In this document: in pieces, positions 1 to 7,510 of the stretch
Layout of the letters: each line of letters opens with the position of its first letter
Numbering within the stretch: position 1 is the stretch's first letter
NCBI GenBank assembly: GCA_021159525.1
Contig: JAGHEC010000133.1
Coordinates: 1 to 10,887, forward strand
Source: Deltaproteobacteria bacterium
GTDB lineage: Bacteria; Desulfobacterota; DSM-4660; Desulfatiglandales; Desulfatiglandaceae
DNA length: 10,887 nt
Direction: 5' to 3'
Program-made: the position numbers and the translations under genes
Notes under the pieces: generated by a model
What the model saw: only the letters and a program-made list of their open reading frames with translations
Told to the model about the DNA's origin: nothing
Databases searched by the model: none

Positions 1-1349
1 GACAAAAGCGTATGGCACAGCATAATCGGAATGGCCACTGCAAGCCCCAGCATGGTGGTCACCAGGGCCTCCGATATCCCTCCCGACATCAGCCTCGGGT
101 CCCCCGTGCCATGGCAGGTGATGACGTGAAAGGTATTGATCATGCCGGTAACGGTTCCCAGGAGTCCCAAAAGGGGGGCGATAGCCGCCAGCATGCCCAG
201 AGTGGACAAAAACCGTTCCAGTTTCGGAATTTCATTCAATATGGCTTCCTGAAGAACGTTCTCCATGTCTTCGCGGCTCATATCCCGGCTGTTGATCCCG
301 GCCATGAGCACATTGGGTATCGGCTTTTTCCCCGCCTCTTTGCAAAGGTCCGCGCACTTGCCCCACTCCTTCCGGATCGCATGTCCGCACACCGCATCGA
401 CAAAACGATCCGCGTTGATGCTTTTCCGGAACAGATAGAGGCTTCTCTCTAAAATGATCAGCAGGGCCAGAATTCCGATGCCAAGGATCGGGTACACGAT
501 GGGCCCCCCTTTTGGAATCTGTTCCATGAGGCTCAGCCGATGGGTCAACTGCCGCAGGGCCGCTCCCTTTGAAATATCGATGGGAACATCATCGGATTTG
601 CCCTTCAGGTAGGCCGCCAACTTTTTTTTCATGCGCGGCGGAGGCAATTTGGAAAGGGCGAACAGACGCCTTCCGTCATCGGAGTAAAGCAGAAATCCGG
701 TTTCCCGGGGCGTCCGATAGGCCGCGGTAAAATTACCCAATACCAGGATATCACCGGAAACCTCCTCCCCCGCCCGATTTACAAACGGCCCTTCTTCTAT
801 CCGGACCTGCCCGGACAGGATGATTTCATCAAAAAGGAGATCGACCATGGACCGGATATGATCCATTCCGGGAAATTCCGTCTGGTTCAAAATCGGCTGC
901 AGGATCATTTCCCGGCCCGGAACAAGGGCGCTTTGCAGGCTCCGGCCCAGAAGAACATCAATATCCCTGGCATTGACACGGACAAAACCGACCAGCTCCC
1001 GCACATCCCCCTCAACCTCTTCCCGTTGAGCGAGCAGCTCCTCTTCCCTGGATTCCAGGGCCTTCAGGCCTGTTTCCAGTTCCCGGTTTTCCCTTTCAAG
1101 GTTTTCCCTTTCCTTCTTCAACTTTTCAATCGCCGTCTTCAAAGCCTTTTTATCGGCCAATATCCTTTGCCTGGTCTCTCTTGCCTCTTTTGCGGCGCGC
1201 TCTTTTTCCTGGTTTGCCTTTTCGAGCAGAATCATCCTTTTCTCCCTGGCCTCTATCTGCATGGCGCGCATGTCTTCGGCATGAACTGTCACCGCCGGGA
1301 GTATCAGGATTCCGGCGGCCACAAGGCCCAAGACAAATCCTTTTTTCAT
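1..1349 (-). CDS. ExbB/TolQ-like proton channel with long periplasmic N-terminus (TtpC type), 3' end outside window
   Basis: This is an open frame of 449 codons reading off the left edge, so the C-terminus is missing. I see a signal peptide (residues 1-24, ending VTVHA before ED). A charged coiled coil follows (about 27-115), then a soluble periplasmic region to about 275. Three membrane segments come next: about 282-300 (PIVYPILGIGILALIILE), 381-401 and 428-449. The last two carry the MotA/TolQ/ExbB signature, for example LGMLAAIAPLLGTVTGMI and MLGLAVAIPIM. ExbB lacks this long N-terminal part; TtpC proteins of TonB2-type systems have it. Its expected role is to use proton motive force at the inner membrane to drive TonB and the receptor encoded upstream. 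The start ATG overlaps the DUF3450 stop (ATGA), indicating coupled translation. I expect ExbB, ExbD and TonB genes just beyond the edge. The family call is secure; the TtpC role is inferred. Confidence 0.9.
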   Translation of the reverse strand, partial: MKKGFVLGLVAAGILILPAVTVHAEDMRAMQIEAREKRMILLEKANQEKERAAKEARETRQRILADKKALKTAIEKLKKERENLERENRELETGLKALESREEELLAQREEVEGDVRELVGFVRVNARDIDVLLGRSLQSALVPGREMILQPILNQTEFPGMDHIRSMVDLLFDEIILSGQVRIEEGPFVNRAGEEVSGDILVLGNFTAAYRTPRETGFLLYSDDGRRLFALSKLPPPRMKKKLAAYLKGKSDDVPIDISKGAALRQLTHRLSLMEQIPKGGPIVYPILGIGILALLIILERSLYLFRKSINADRFVDAVCGHAIRKEWGKCADLCKEAGKKPIPNVLMAGINSRDMSREDMENVLQEAILNEIPKLERFLSTLGMLAAIAPLLGLLGTVTGMINTFHVITCHGTGDPRLMSGGISEALVTTMLGLAVAIPIMLCHTLL

Positions 1350-2119
1350 TTCGTCACCAACCTTCCAAGCGGCAGAACCAACAGATCCACGGGCCGTTGT
1401 TTCGTCCCCATCTCTATGGCCGCGTTTATTTGACGGTTGTATTGAGGCGGGAATTTTTTCCAGGCAAAGGCGGCCGCATCAAAATAACCGGTTGTCTTCC
1501 CATCCAGGGTTTGAAAGAATAATGAGATCTTTCCCAATCTGAAAATATTGACCTGAATCTTTTTGCCATCAATGACAATCTCCTCCGGATAAACCTCCAC
1601 CGTGTTGCCGTATTCCGCCTCCACAGACAATGCCTCCATCACCTTTCTGAATTTTTCACTGGTGGAAACCATGGCGTCATCCAGAGTCCGTCTCAAGGTT
1701 TCAAGGCGTCTGTCGCGTTCATCCGAAAGAAACGGAACATCTTCCTTCACCAGGGCCGCCAGCCGGTTATAAGTCTGTTCAAGAAAGGGAAGCAGCTCAT
1801 CCGAGATGCGTGCGATCTGCGCAATCTCACGTTCAAGGGCCTCAACCGAGGCCCGGCGGGCGGCCACATCCTTTTTCAATTCGCTGTTCTCAGCAGTCAG
1901 CCGATTATTTTCACTTTCCAGTTTTTCATATTTCGCCTTGAGCCTTGACCGTTCCTCAGCCCATTTATCCTCGGCCTTCTGGGTCTTCCGGCGGATCGTT
2001 ATCGATTCATTCACCGGTTTTTTTACCTGTGCCGGAAAATTTTCCGAGAATACCGGCCGGATCTCAAAAAAGCAGAAAAAAGCGGTTGCGCAGATAAGAA
2101 TGAATGCAATGTTTTTCAA
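1346..2119 (-). CDS. DUF3450 periplasmic coiled-coil protein of TonB/TtpC systems
   Basis: This 257-residue protein starts at TTG, with GGGAG about 9 bases upstream. It has a signal peptide (1-25, ending PVFS before EN) and a long coiled coil (about 45-105, rich in E, K and R). A C-terminal domain with the DUF3450 pattern follows: EDVPFLSDERDRRLETL at 126-142, SEKFRKVMEA at 154-163, EAEYG at 167-171, and FRLGKISLFFQTLDG at 193-207. DUF3450 genes commonly sit beside long-N-terminus ExbB/TtpC genes, and here the stop overlaps the start of exactly such a gene. It probably works in the periplasm with that proton channel, perhaps as a spacer or stabiliser; its biochemical role is not established. 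It starts 34 bases after the receptor gene and belongs to the same run. Confidence 0.88.
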   Translation of the reverse strand: MKNIAFILICATAFFCFFEIRPVFSENFPAQVKKPVNESITIRRKTQKAEDKWAEERSRLKAKYEKLESENNRLTAENSELKKDVAARRASVEALEREIAQIARISDELLPFLEQTYNRLAALVKEDVPFLSDERDRRLETLRRTLDDAMVSTSEKFRKVMEALSVEAEYGNTVEVYPEEIVIDGKKIQVNIFRLGKISLFFQTLDGKTTGYFDAAAFAWKKFPPQYNRQINAAIEMGTKQRPVDLLVLPLGRLVTK

Positions 2120-2153
2120 TCTCTATTTCTCCCTATAATGCTTCACTTCCCCG

Positions 2154-3920
2154 CTAAAATTGAAAATTGAAGCCACAGAACCAGGTCCTGGGCGGCGCCA
2201 GCAGGCCGTCGCCGTAAAGGTATGTCTTGTTGGCCATGTTGTTTACCTCTCCAAAAAGCTCAAACCGTCCGAACCCCAATACGGCCCAGGCCGGGCTGTA
2301 TTCGAACCTCAAATTAAAGATGGCGCGACCCTCGACTGAGGCCTTGTTATCGGAGCGGGTATACTGCCCGGACTCGTATTTCATGTTCAGGACAATGGAA
2401 AAATCCTTAATGGGACGAAAGAAAAGATCCGCGTACACCCTGTGCCTCGGCTTGCAGGCCATCCAGAGGCCCGTATCCTCATCCATGGCCCTGAGGAATG
2501 TGTAGGTGGTTTTCAACGACAACTCCTTCATGATTTTCCAGCTCAACAGGAGATCCGCTCCCCGATAGGTCACCTTCCCGAAATTCTCATACCTGCCGAT
2601 CCCGTCCTTTCCCAGGACATAGGTGATCCGGTCGGCGATAGAGTTGTAGAAGAGGGAGGTCCCAAGGGAGATGCGCGGAGATACTTCAACAAAAAACGAT
2701 ACATGGAGGTTGTCCGCGGTCTCTATGGCAAGATCGGGATTCGGTTCTTTGGTGCTGGTCTTGTCATACCTCTGATAAAAGGAAGGCGTATTGGAAACAC
2801 GATTGTAGGCAAACGAGAGGGACCATCCCTTTCCCGTGTGTGAGATCTTGACTTCCGGATTAAGGGTGTTGTCGAAATCGGAATAGAGACTGCCGCGGAA
2901 TCCGAGGGAAAAAGTTACTGGCAGGGGCTTAATGGAAAAAACGTTGGCCGCAAAAAAGGAGGTCGAATACTCCCTCTGGGAGGCAAACCGGCTGCTCTCG
3001 GCCGCGCCCCAGCGAAAGGCGGCGCCATAGTTGATGGTTCCCCATGGTCCCATGTCCAAAGAGCTGTACAGATCCTCACCAAAATCCCTGACGGACATGG
3101 AATTGTTGATGTTCCTGTCCGTGTCCCTGTTTTGGGTGTCGCCCTCATTATAAAAGGTCTTGCTTTTAATCCCCTTTGCCTTGACCGACAATGCGCAGGA
3201 GAGCATATCGCTCTCTTTTCTGGAATGGGACGTGGGGTATTCCGGTCTTCCGCTAAGGCCCATCTTATCCTTCAGATAATCGGCTGAAAATGCCACGCTC
3301 AGTTTCTCATCCGGCAGATATTCAATCTTGCCGCCTGCCCGCTTCTTTTTCCGGTCGTTATTTACCTTGTATCCGTCCGTGCTGTCATACCCCAGTGAGG
3401 CGCTGACGCCGAAGGAGCCTTTGATGGCCCGGCAATTCGCGCTGTAGCTCGATGTGCCGAAATTTCCCCGGTACGATTTTACGTTCCCGCGGAAGGCCCC
3501 AATCCTTTTCGTGGTGATCAAAATAACGCCGGCGCTGGCGTCATCCCCATATTTCAAGGCCCCTTCTCCACGGAGGACTTCTATTTTTTCAATATTTTCA
3601 AGCGACACAAGGTCGAATTTGACGGCGTTGTGGCTGGAAGAGGGGTCGTTGATGGGGCGACCATCCAAAAGGACCTTCACCTTGTAGGAGCCCCAGATAG
3701 ACACGAAGGACTCCCCGGCCTTTATCCCCGAAACCTGATTGAGAACACCGGAGATCTTTTGAACATTCATCCTTTTTATCTCATCGGCTGTGATAACGAT
3801 CACATCCGCGGCCGCGAATACCGAAACAGGCCTGCACGCGCAAGAAAACGCCGCCAAGAAAACAGCCGCGGCCATGAATGACACGGAACAGGTCAGACTG
3901 CCCCATTTACGATTGAACAA
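2154..3920 (-). CDS. btuB: TonB-dependent outer-membrane receptor, BtuB-like, probable corrinoid receptor
   Basis: This protein is about 588 residues from a proposed TTG start that has GGGAG 9 bases upstream. From there a good signal peptide follows: positive n-region (NRKW), hydrophobic core, and cleavage near SVFA (residue 37). The frame is open to a GTG at 4040, but that adds 40 residues before the signal peptide and has no ribosome site; ATG at 3875 lacks the positive n-region. Directly after cleavage comes a TonB box (DVIVIT, 39-44). The plug domain follows (KVLLDGRPIND at 82-92, IEKIEVLRGEGALKYG at 110-125, ASAGVILITTKR at 128-139), then a beta-barrel ending in aromatic F (CGFNFQF). Size and order match BtuB-type receptors. 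The cobalamin riboswitch and adjacent Btu-type ABC genes point to a corrinoid substrate. Family certain, substrate inferred; heme or a siderophore is the main alternative. Confidence 0.9.
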   Translation of the reverse strand: MFNRKWGSLTCSVSFMAAAVFLAAFSCACRPVSVFAAADVIVITADEIKRMNVQKISGVLNQVSGIKAGESFVSIWGSYKVKVLLDGRPINDPSSSHNAVKFDLVSLENIEKIEVLRGEGALKYGDDASAGVILITTKRIGAFRGNVKSYRGNFGTSSYSANCRAIKGSFGVSASLGYDSTDGYKVNNDRKKKRAGGKIEYLPDEKLSVAFSADYLKDKMGLSGRPEYPTSHSRKESDMLSCALSVKAKGIKSKTFYNEGDTQNRDTDRNINNSMSVRDFGEDLYSSLDMGPWGTINYGAAFRWGAAESSRFASQREYSTSFFAANVFSIKPLPVTFSLGFRGSLYSDFDNTLNPEVKISHTGKGWSLSFAYNRVSNTPSFYQRYDKTSTKEPNPDLAIETADNLHVSFFVEVSPRISLGTSLFYNSIADRITYVLGKDGIGRYENFGKVTYRGADLLLSWKIMKELSLKTTYTFLRAMDEDTGLWMACKPRHRVYADLFFRPIKDFSIVLNMKYESGQYTRSDNKASVEGRAIFNLRFEYSPAWAVLGFGRFELFGEVNNMANKTYLYGDGLLAPPRTWFCGFNFQF

Positions 3921-3974
3921 GCTTTCAAACTCCCATATTCCCGCGTGGACATCGGAGGCGCGCTTCTTCGGCTT

Positions 3975-3988
3975 AAAGGCCGGCCTTT
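3975..3988. other. 14-bp perfect palindrome upstream of the receptor gene
   Basis: AAAGGCCGGCCTTT is identical to its reverse complement. It lies in the 131-base gap between the ATPase stop and the proposed receptor start. With no loop it is a poor RNA hairpin; it could be a dimeric operator or chance in GC-rich sequence. No promoter elements are convincing around it. Confidence 0.25.
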
Positions 3989-4051
3989 CCGCAACTTGAA
4001 CTGATCGGGACCGCGCCGAATCAGCGCAGATCCCGGGCACACGGGGCTAAT

Positions 4052-5305
4052 CTACGGATCCCGCTTTGCCAATTCCTTTAAAACGGATGTAACACCTTGA
4101 CAATAAAACAGCTCTTGAGCGCATTCCCCAAACAGATCGCCGGCCGGCTTCCTGTGGCGCAGGGTATAAACACGCTTTTTCCGCTCGATGGCCTTGAGGA
4201 CCAGTTTCAGGTTTCGCCTGTTCGAAGGTCCTATGGGAAAGCCGGAATCGATAAGGCATTCGGCCTTCTCCAGGAAAGCGAATGAGCGATGCAGTTTGCC
4301 CTTGCGGATATTCCCGAACGGTTTCTCGCTGATCACCTTTGCCCCGATAGAACGGGCCACGTGGCAATCTATGTCGTTTTCATGGATCACCCCCGTGATG
4401 ATATTGAATCCGTGTTTGGAAAGAAGACGGTAGACAGCCGTGCCCGTGCCCCCGCCTGCGACCACATAGACCGCCGCCCCATCTCCGTTGGCTTTCAACT
4501 CCATGGCGCCCAGGCAGTTGCTGTAATGCGCGTAATTGAGATCATAGAGCCTGGCTATCGTCTCTTCCTTGACGACTTCCTCGGGCGGACCGCACTCTGT
4601 GATGGTTCCATCCTTGACAAGGATAACCGTTTCAGCGATTTTGAGGGCAATATCCACGTCATGGAGGGACACGATGACCGTAATCCCCTTTTCTCTGGAA
4701 AAACGCCGCAGGATGGCTATTAGCTCAATCCTGTGCTTCAGATCGAGATGGAGCGTCGGCTCGTCAAGCACGATGACTTCAGGCTCCTGGGCCAGGGCCC
4801 TTGCAAGGATCACCTTTTGTCTTTCCCCGTCGCTCAGCTCATTAAAATACCTGTCTGAAATATCCCCGGCATTGACCAATAGCAGGGCCTCTTCTGTCTT
4901 CCGTATGTCTTCCTCTGACAGCCTGCCCAGAAAACCTGTATAGGGATGTCTCCCCATGGCGGAAAACTCGAATGCTGTGATCAGGCCGGGAGACAGCCTT
5001 TCTGTCAGAACCACTGCCAGGGCCTTTGCCAGTTCAACCGAGTTTAAGTCGTTTAACATGCGGCCGTTAAGATATACTGCTCCCTTCAACGGGGAGAGGA
5101 GCCTGGACAGGGTCCTTAAAATGGTCGTCTTCCCCGAGCCATTGGGCCCTAAGAGGCAGATGAACTGCCCCTTGAGCATCTCCTGGTTGATGCCGGCGAC
5201 AACGGTCTTTCGCCCATACCCGACCGCCAGATCCATTGCCTCCATGACCCTGGTTTCATGTTTCGTGACAGTGTCGCGTGTAACGTGGTTTTGTGTCTTT
5301 TTCAT
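4052..5305 (-). CDS. btuD: ABC transporter ATPase (BtuD/HmuV/FecE family) with an extra C-terminal domain
   Basis: This 417-residue protein starts at ATG, overlapping the permease stop (ATGA), with GGAGGA about 10 bases upstream. Residues 21-260 form a full importer ATPase: Walker A GPNGSGKT (53-60), signature LSDGERQK (157-164), Walker B VIVLDEP (177-183), D-loop LHLDL and H-loop His215. The Q-loop position reads VVLTE, so the usual Gln appears to be Glu102. Its role is to bind and hydrolyse ATP in the cytoplasm to power the permease encoded next to it. Two things are odd. Residues about 7-20 (HVTRDTVTKHETRV) are encoded by sequence like the heptamer repeat at 6310-6379. Residues about 263-417 are an added domain beginning YVVAGGGTGTAVYRLL (280-295), a glycine-rich nucleotide-fold-like start, with Cys at 314, 350, 395 and 402. 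Typical relatives end near 260. ATPase role certain; corrinoid substrate inferred from context. Confidence 0.92.
   Translation of the reverse strand: MKKTQNHVTRDTVTKHETRVMEAMDLAVGYGRKTVVAGINQEMLKGQFICLLGPNGSGKTTILRTLSRLLSPLKGAVYLNGRMLNDLNSVELAKALAVVLTERLSPGLITAFEFSAMGRHPYTGFLGRLSEEDIRKTEEALLLVNAGDISDRYFNELSDGERQKVILARALAQEPEVIVLDEPTLHLDLKHRIELIAILRRFSREKGITVIVSLHDVDIALKIAETVILVKDGTITECGPPEEVVKEETIARLYDLNYAHYSNCLGAMELKANGDGAAVYVVAGGGTGTAVYRLLSKHGFNIITGVIHENDIDCHVARSIGAKVISEKPFGNIRKGKLHRSFAFLEKAECLIDSGFPIGPSNRRNLKLVLKAIERKKRVYTLRHRKPAGDLFGECAQELFYCQGVTSVLKELAKRDP
5264..5287. repeat. Degenerate heptamer-repeat sequence inside the 5' end of the ATPase gene
   Basis: The plus strand here reads CGTGACA, GTGTCG, CGTGTAA, CGTG, a degraded form of the heptamers at 6310-6379. 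CGTGTAACGTG at 5277-5287 is an exact 11-base match to 6345-6355. The stretch codes for part of the N-terminal tail of the ATPase before the conserved ABC core begins. Read as coding sequence of repeat origin, it suggests insertion or start-codon capture. Confidence 0.5.
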
Positions 5306-6306
5306 ATTGCAGCTCTCCTCCTGAGTAGAAGACCGATGACAATTGGCGCGCCAAAAAAGGCGGTAATGGCGCTTATCGGCAGTTCCACGGGAGAAAACAG
5401 AATCCTGGCTATGAGATCGCATAGACTGGTGACAATAGCGCCCAGGAGCGCTGCCCCGGGGATGAGGATCCTATTATCCGATGTGCCGAGCGCCAGCCTG
5501 GCCATGTGAGGAACGGCAAGCCCGATAAAGGCGACAGGCCCTGCAAACGCAGTGACCATGCCGGCCAGGGCGCTGGAAAAGGTTACAATCAGGAGGCGAA
5601 AGACCATGATATTTACCCCCATGCTCTTTGCGTAATCCTCTCCTAATAGAAAGGCGTTAAGGGGTTTGCACAAAAGGTAGGCCCCAAAAAGCAGCAACCC
5701 GCCCATGATACTGACGAGACAGACTTCATCCCAGCAAAATCCGGAGAAGCTGCCCATCTGCCACAAAACAAAACCTTTCAGCTTTTTTTCTTCGGCAAAG
5801 GCGATCAGGACGCTCGTAACGGCATGGCACAGATAACCCATCATCAATCCTATGACCAGTAAGGTAATGATATTTTTTATCCTGGCAGCCACCGTCAGGA
5901 TAATAAGCACTACCCCCAGGGCGCCGGCAAAGGCCGCTATACTTATCAAAAACGGGTGAATACCGAAAATTCCGATGCTCAAACCGCCGAGCATTACCAG
6001 GGCCACCATAAGGGCGGCGCCGGAGGAGATGCCCAGTATATAAGGCCCGACAATGGGATTACGGAAGAAGACCTGGAGCAAAAGCCCTGCGGTCGCCAGA
6101 CAGGCCCCGCATAGAGCGGTCGCCAGGGCCCGCGGCAGGCGTATCTTCCATATTATTGCGCCATTGGTCGAATCCGTAATATGCTGAAAGATAATTTTAC
6201 AGGCATCTGGAAACGAAATGTTTACCGAGCCGACAGCGATATTCAAGACAAGGAAAAAGCCGAGAAAAACCAGAAATATGATGTATAAACTGAAATATTT
6301 TGTCAT
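5302..6306 (-). CDS. btuC: FecCD/BtuC-family ABC permease, probable corrinoid importer
   Basis: This 334-residue protein starts at the ATG giving MTKYFSLYII, the normal length for FecCD/BtuC permeases. It is almost entirely hydrophobic, consistent with about ten helices. Family motifs are clear: RLPRAL (56-61), GACLATAGLLLQ (67-78), RNPIVGPYILGISSGA (82-97), GPVAFIGLAVPHMAR (256-270) and ELPISAITAFFGAPI (308-322). The G.AVPH.AR stretch lies by the coupling helix that contacts the ATPase. It should form the inner-membrane channel with the downstream ATPase, whose start overlaps its stop, fed by the upstream binding domain. The frame stays open upstream to 6504 through the heptamer repeat, but those residues read as translated repeat, so I start after it. 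No ribosome site precedes the chosen ATG, which is unusual. Substrate is inferred from the cobalamin riboswitch. Confidence 0.92.
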   Translation of the reverse strand: MTKYFSLYIIFLVFLGFFLVLNIAVGSVNISFPDACKIIFQHITDSTNGAIIWKIRLPRALATALCGACLATAGLLLQVFFRNPIVGPYILGISSGAALMVALVMLGGLSIGIFGIHPFLISIAAFAGALGVVLIILTVAARIKNIITLLVIGLMMGYLCHAVTSVLIAFAEEKKLKGFVLWQMGSFSGFCWDEVCLVSIMGGLLLFGAYLLCKPLNAFLLGEDYAKSMGVNIMVFRLLIVTFSSALAGMVTAFAGPVAFIGLAVPHMARLALGTSDNRILIPGAALLGAIVTSLCDLIARILFSPVELPISAITAFFGAPIVIGLLLRRRAAI

Positions 6307-6309
6307 GAT

Positions 6310-6379
6310 TGTGTAACGTGAAACGTGTAGCGTGAAACGTGAAACGTGTAACGTGAAACGTGAAGCGTGAAGCGTGAAG
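6310..6379. repeat. Ten-copy heptamer tandem repeat between binding-protein and permease genes
   Basis: Ten consecutive 7-base units fit CGTGWAR on the plus strand with exact 7-base periodicity. They read TGTGTAA, CGTGAAA, CGTGTAG, CGTGAAA twice, CGTGTAA, CGTGAAA, then CGTGAAG three times. Variation is confined to units' positions 5 and 7, apart from the first base of unit one. The array fills most of the largest gap within the operon (about 112 bases) and ends 3 bases before the permease ATG. Because 7 is not a multiple of 3, three units encode a seven-residue period (FTLHVSR) in the permease frame. Heptamer arrays like this are known as STRR elements in cyanobacteria; whether this is related is unknown. 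Confidence 0.95.
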
Positions 6380-6393
6380 GGGCCCAACGATCG

Positions 6394-6404
6394 CACGTTA
6401 CACG
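6394..6404. repeat. Inverted copy of the heptamer-repeat core
   Basis: CACGTTACACG here is the exact reverse complement of CGTGTAACGTG at 6345-6355. In RNA the two could form an 11-bp stem with a 38-base loop next to the permease start. The inverted copy lies between the array and the end of the ResB-binding-protein gene. Confidence 0.6.
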
Positions 6405-6418
6405 ACTCCACGTCCCCT

Positions 6419-7510
6419 TTACTTATCCTGAAGTTTAAAAAAATACTCAGGGGTTTTTTGCTCGGGAAACAGTCCGGGATGGAGCAAGGATGCAAGCTCT
6501 CCAATTATCCCTGCCACATCCGCCGTTTGATATAATCTGCAGCCTGTAAAATATATTGATCCCTCGTTCATGGGGTTGATTTCCACCGCCTGAAGCAGTC
6601 TGCTTGACTGGCGAAGCCTTTCCTTCGATGTAATGCCGCTTTCCGGCCCGCGATATGTGACCAGGATATCGGCGCCCTTTGTTCTTGAAAAAAATTTCTC
6701 CAGGGTAACCTGCATACAGCTTGCGCCTTCAAGGTCATGGAACAGATAGTCGCCGCCCGCCTTTTCCACCATTTGTCCGGCCCATGAGTTGCCCGGCTCA
6801 ACCAGCACCTTCCTTTCATAAATATCTCCCCAGACAACTTTCGGCTTTGACTTCGCCTCTTTCCATCCGGCAGATATTTCATCTATCTCTTTGAATTGTG
6901 CATCAACAAATGACTTTGCCATTTCCTCTTCACCGTAAAAGGCCGAGAGGAATTGAATGAAGTTTATGTGTGATGCCAGGTCTTTGGCAATCCTTGTCGA
7001 GGTCAATACGCATGGAATGGAGAGTTCTTCGAGCTTCGGAATGATTCCCTCATCCCAGGTAAAAACCACATTCGGCTTAAGGGCCTTCAACTTTTCATAG
7101 TCAATTGATTTATATTCACCGATATAGGATATTTTGCCATCCCTGATGCCTTCCCTTATCTCGGGAATATACCACCTTTCTTCCGGAGAAATAACACCCG
7201 CAATGCTGTTTACGCGTCCAAGCTCCTTGATCAGCGCGGCGTTGTATGCGGAATATACCACGACCTTTTCGACGGGGACCCTCACCGTCCTTGCCTCTTC
7301 ATCTCCCTTCAGGGGTTTGTTCCCTCGTGGAACAAGCAACAATTTTCTTCCGATTCCGTCTGTAATTTCCTTGCGCCCATCGTGAAGAGATTTGACGGTA
7401 AACTGGCCGAACTGCTCAAAATCCATGCTGCATCCCGCAAATAACAGAATAAACAGAACAGGCGGCATCCATACCTGGCTTATTTTGGTGCGCCCCTGTT
7501 TTGTGTTCAT
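6419..7510 (-). other. Possible separate translation of the binding-protein half (internal start with lipoprotein signal)
   Basis: An in-frame ATG at 7510 begins MNTKQGRTKISQVWMPPVLF, a basic n-region and hydrophobic core ending LFAGC, which is what a free lipoprotein would need. No good ribosome site precedes it (GGCCGCAAAAG). The cell could therefore make a 363-residue BtuF-like lipoprotein, the full fusion, or both. If signal peptidase II cuts before Cys311, the fusion would be split after translation. Confidence 0.4.

Noticed and set aside
858..1433. Plus-strand ORF of 191 codons
   Set aside because: It runs opposite to the ExbB-like and DUF3450 genes, which have clear family motifs, and its product has no domain pattern. 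The same holds for all other plus-strand ORFs in the window.
6310..6404. CRISPR-like array
   Set aside because: Units are 7 bases with no spacers, so it is a simple tandem repeat, not a CRISPR.
6307..6504. Longer permease start at 6504 adding 66 residues
   Set aside because: The start would be TTG inside the binding-protein gene, and much of the added peptide is translated heptamer repeat. The ATG at 6306 gives the normal family length and first helix.
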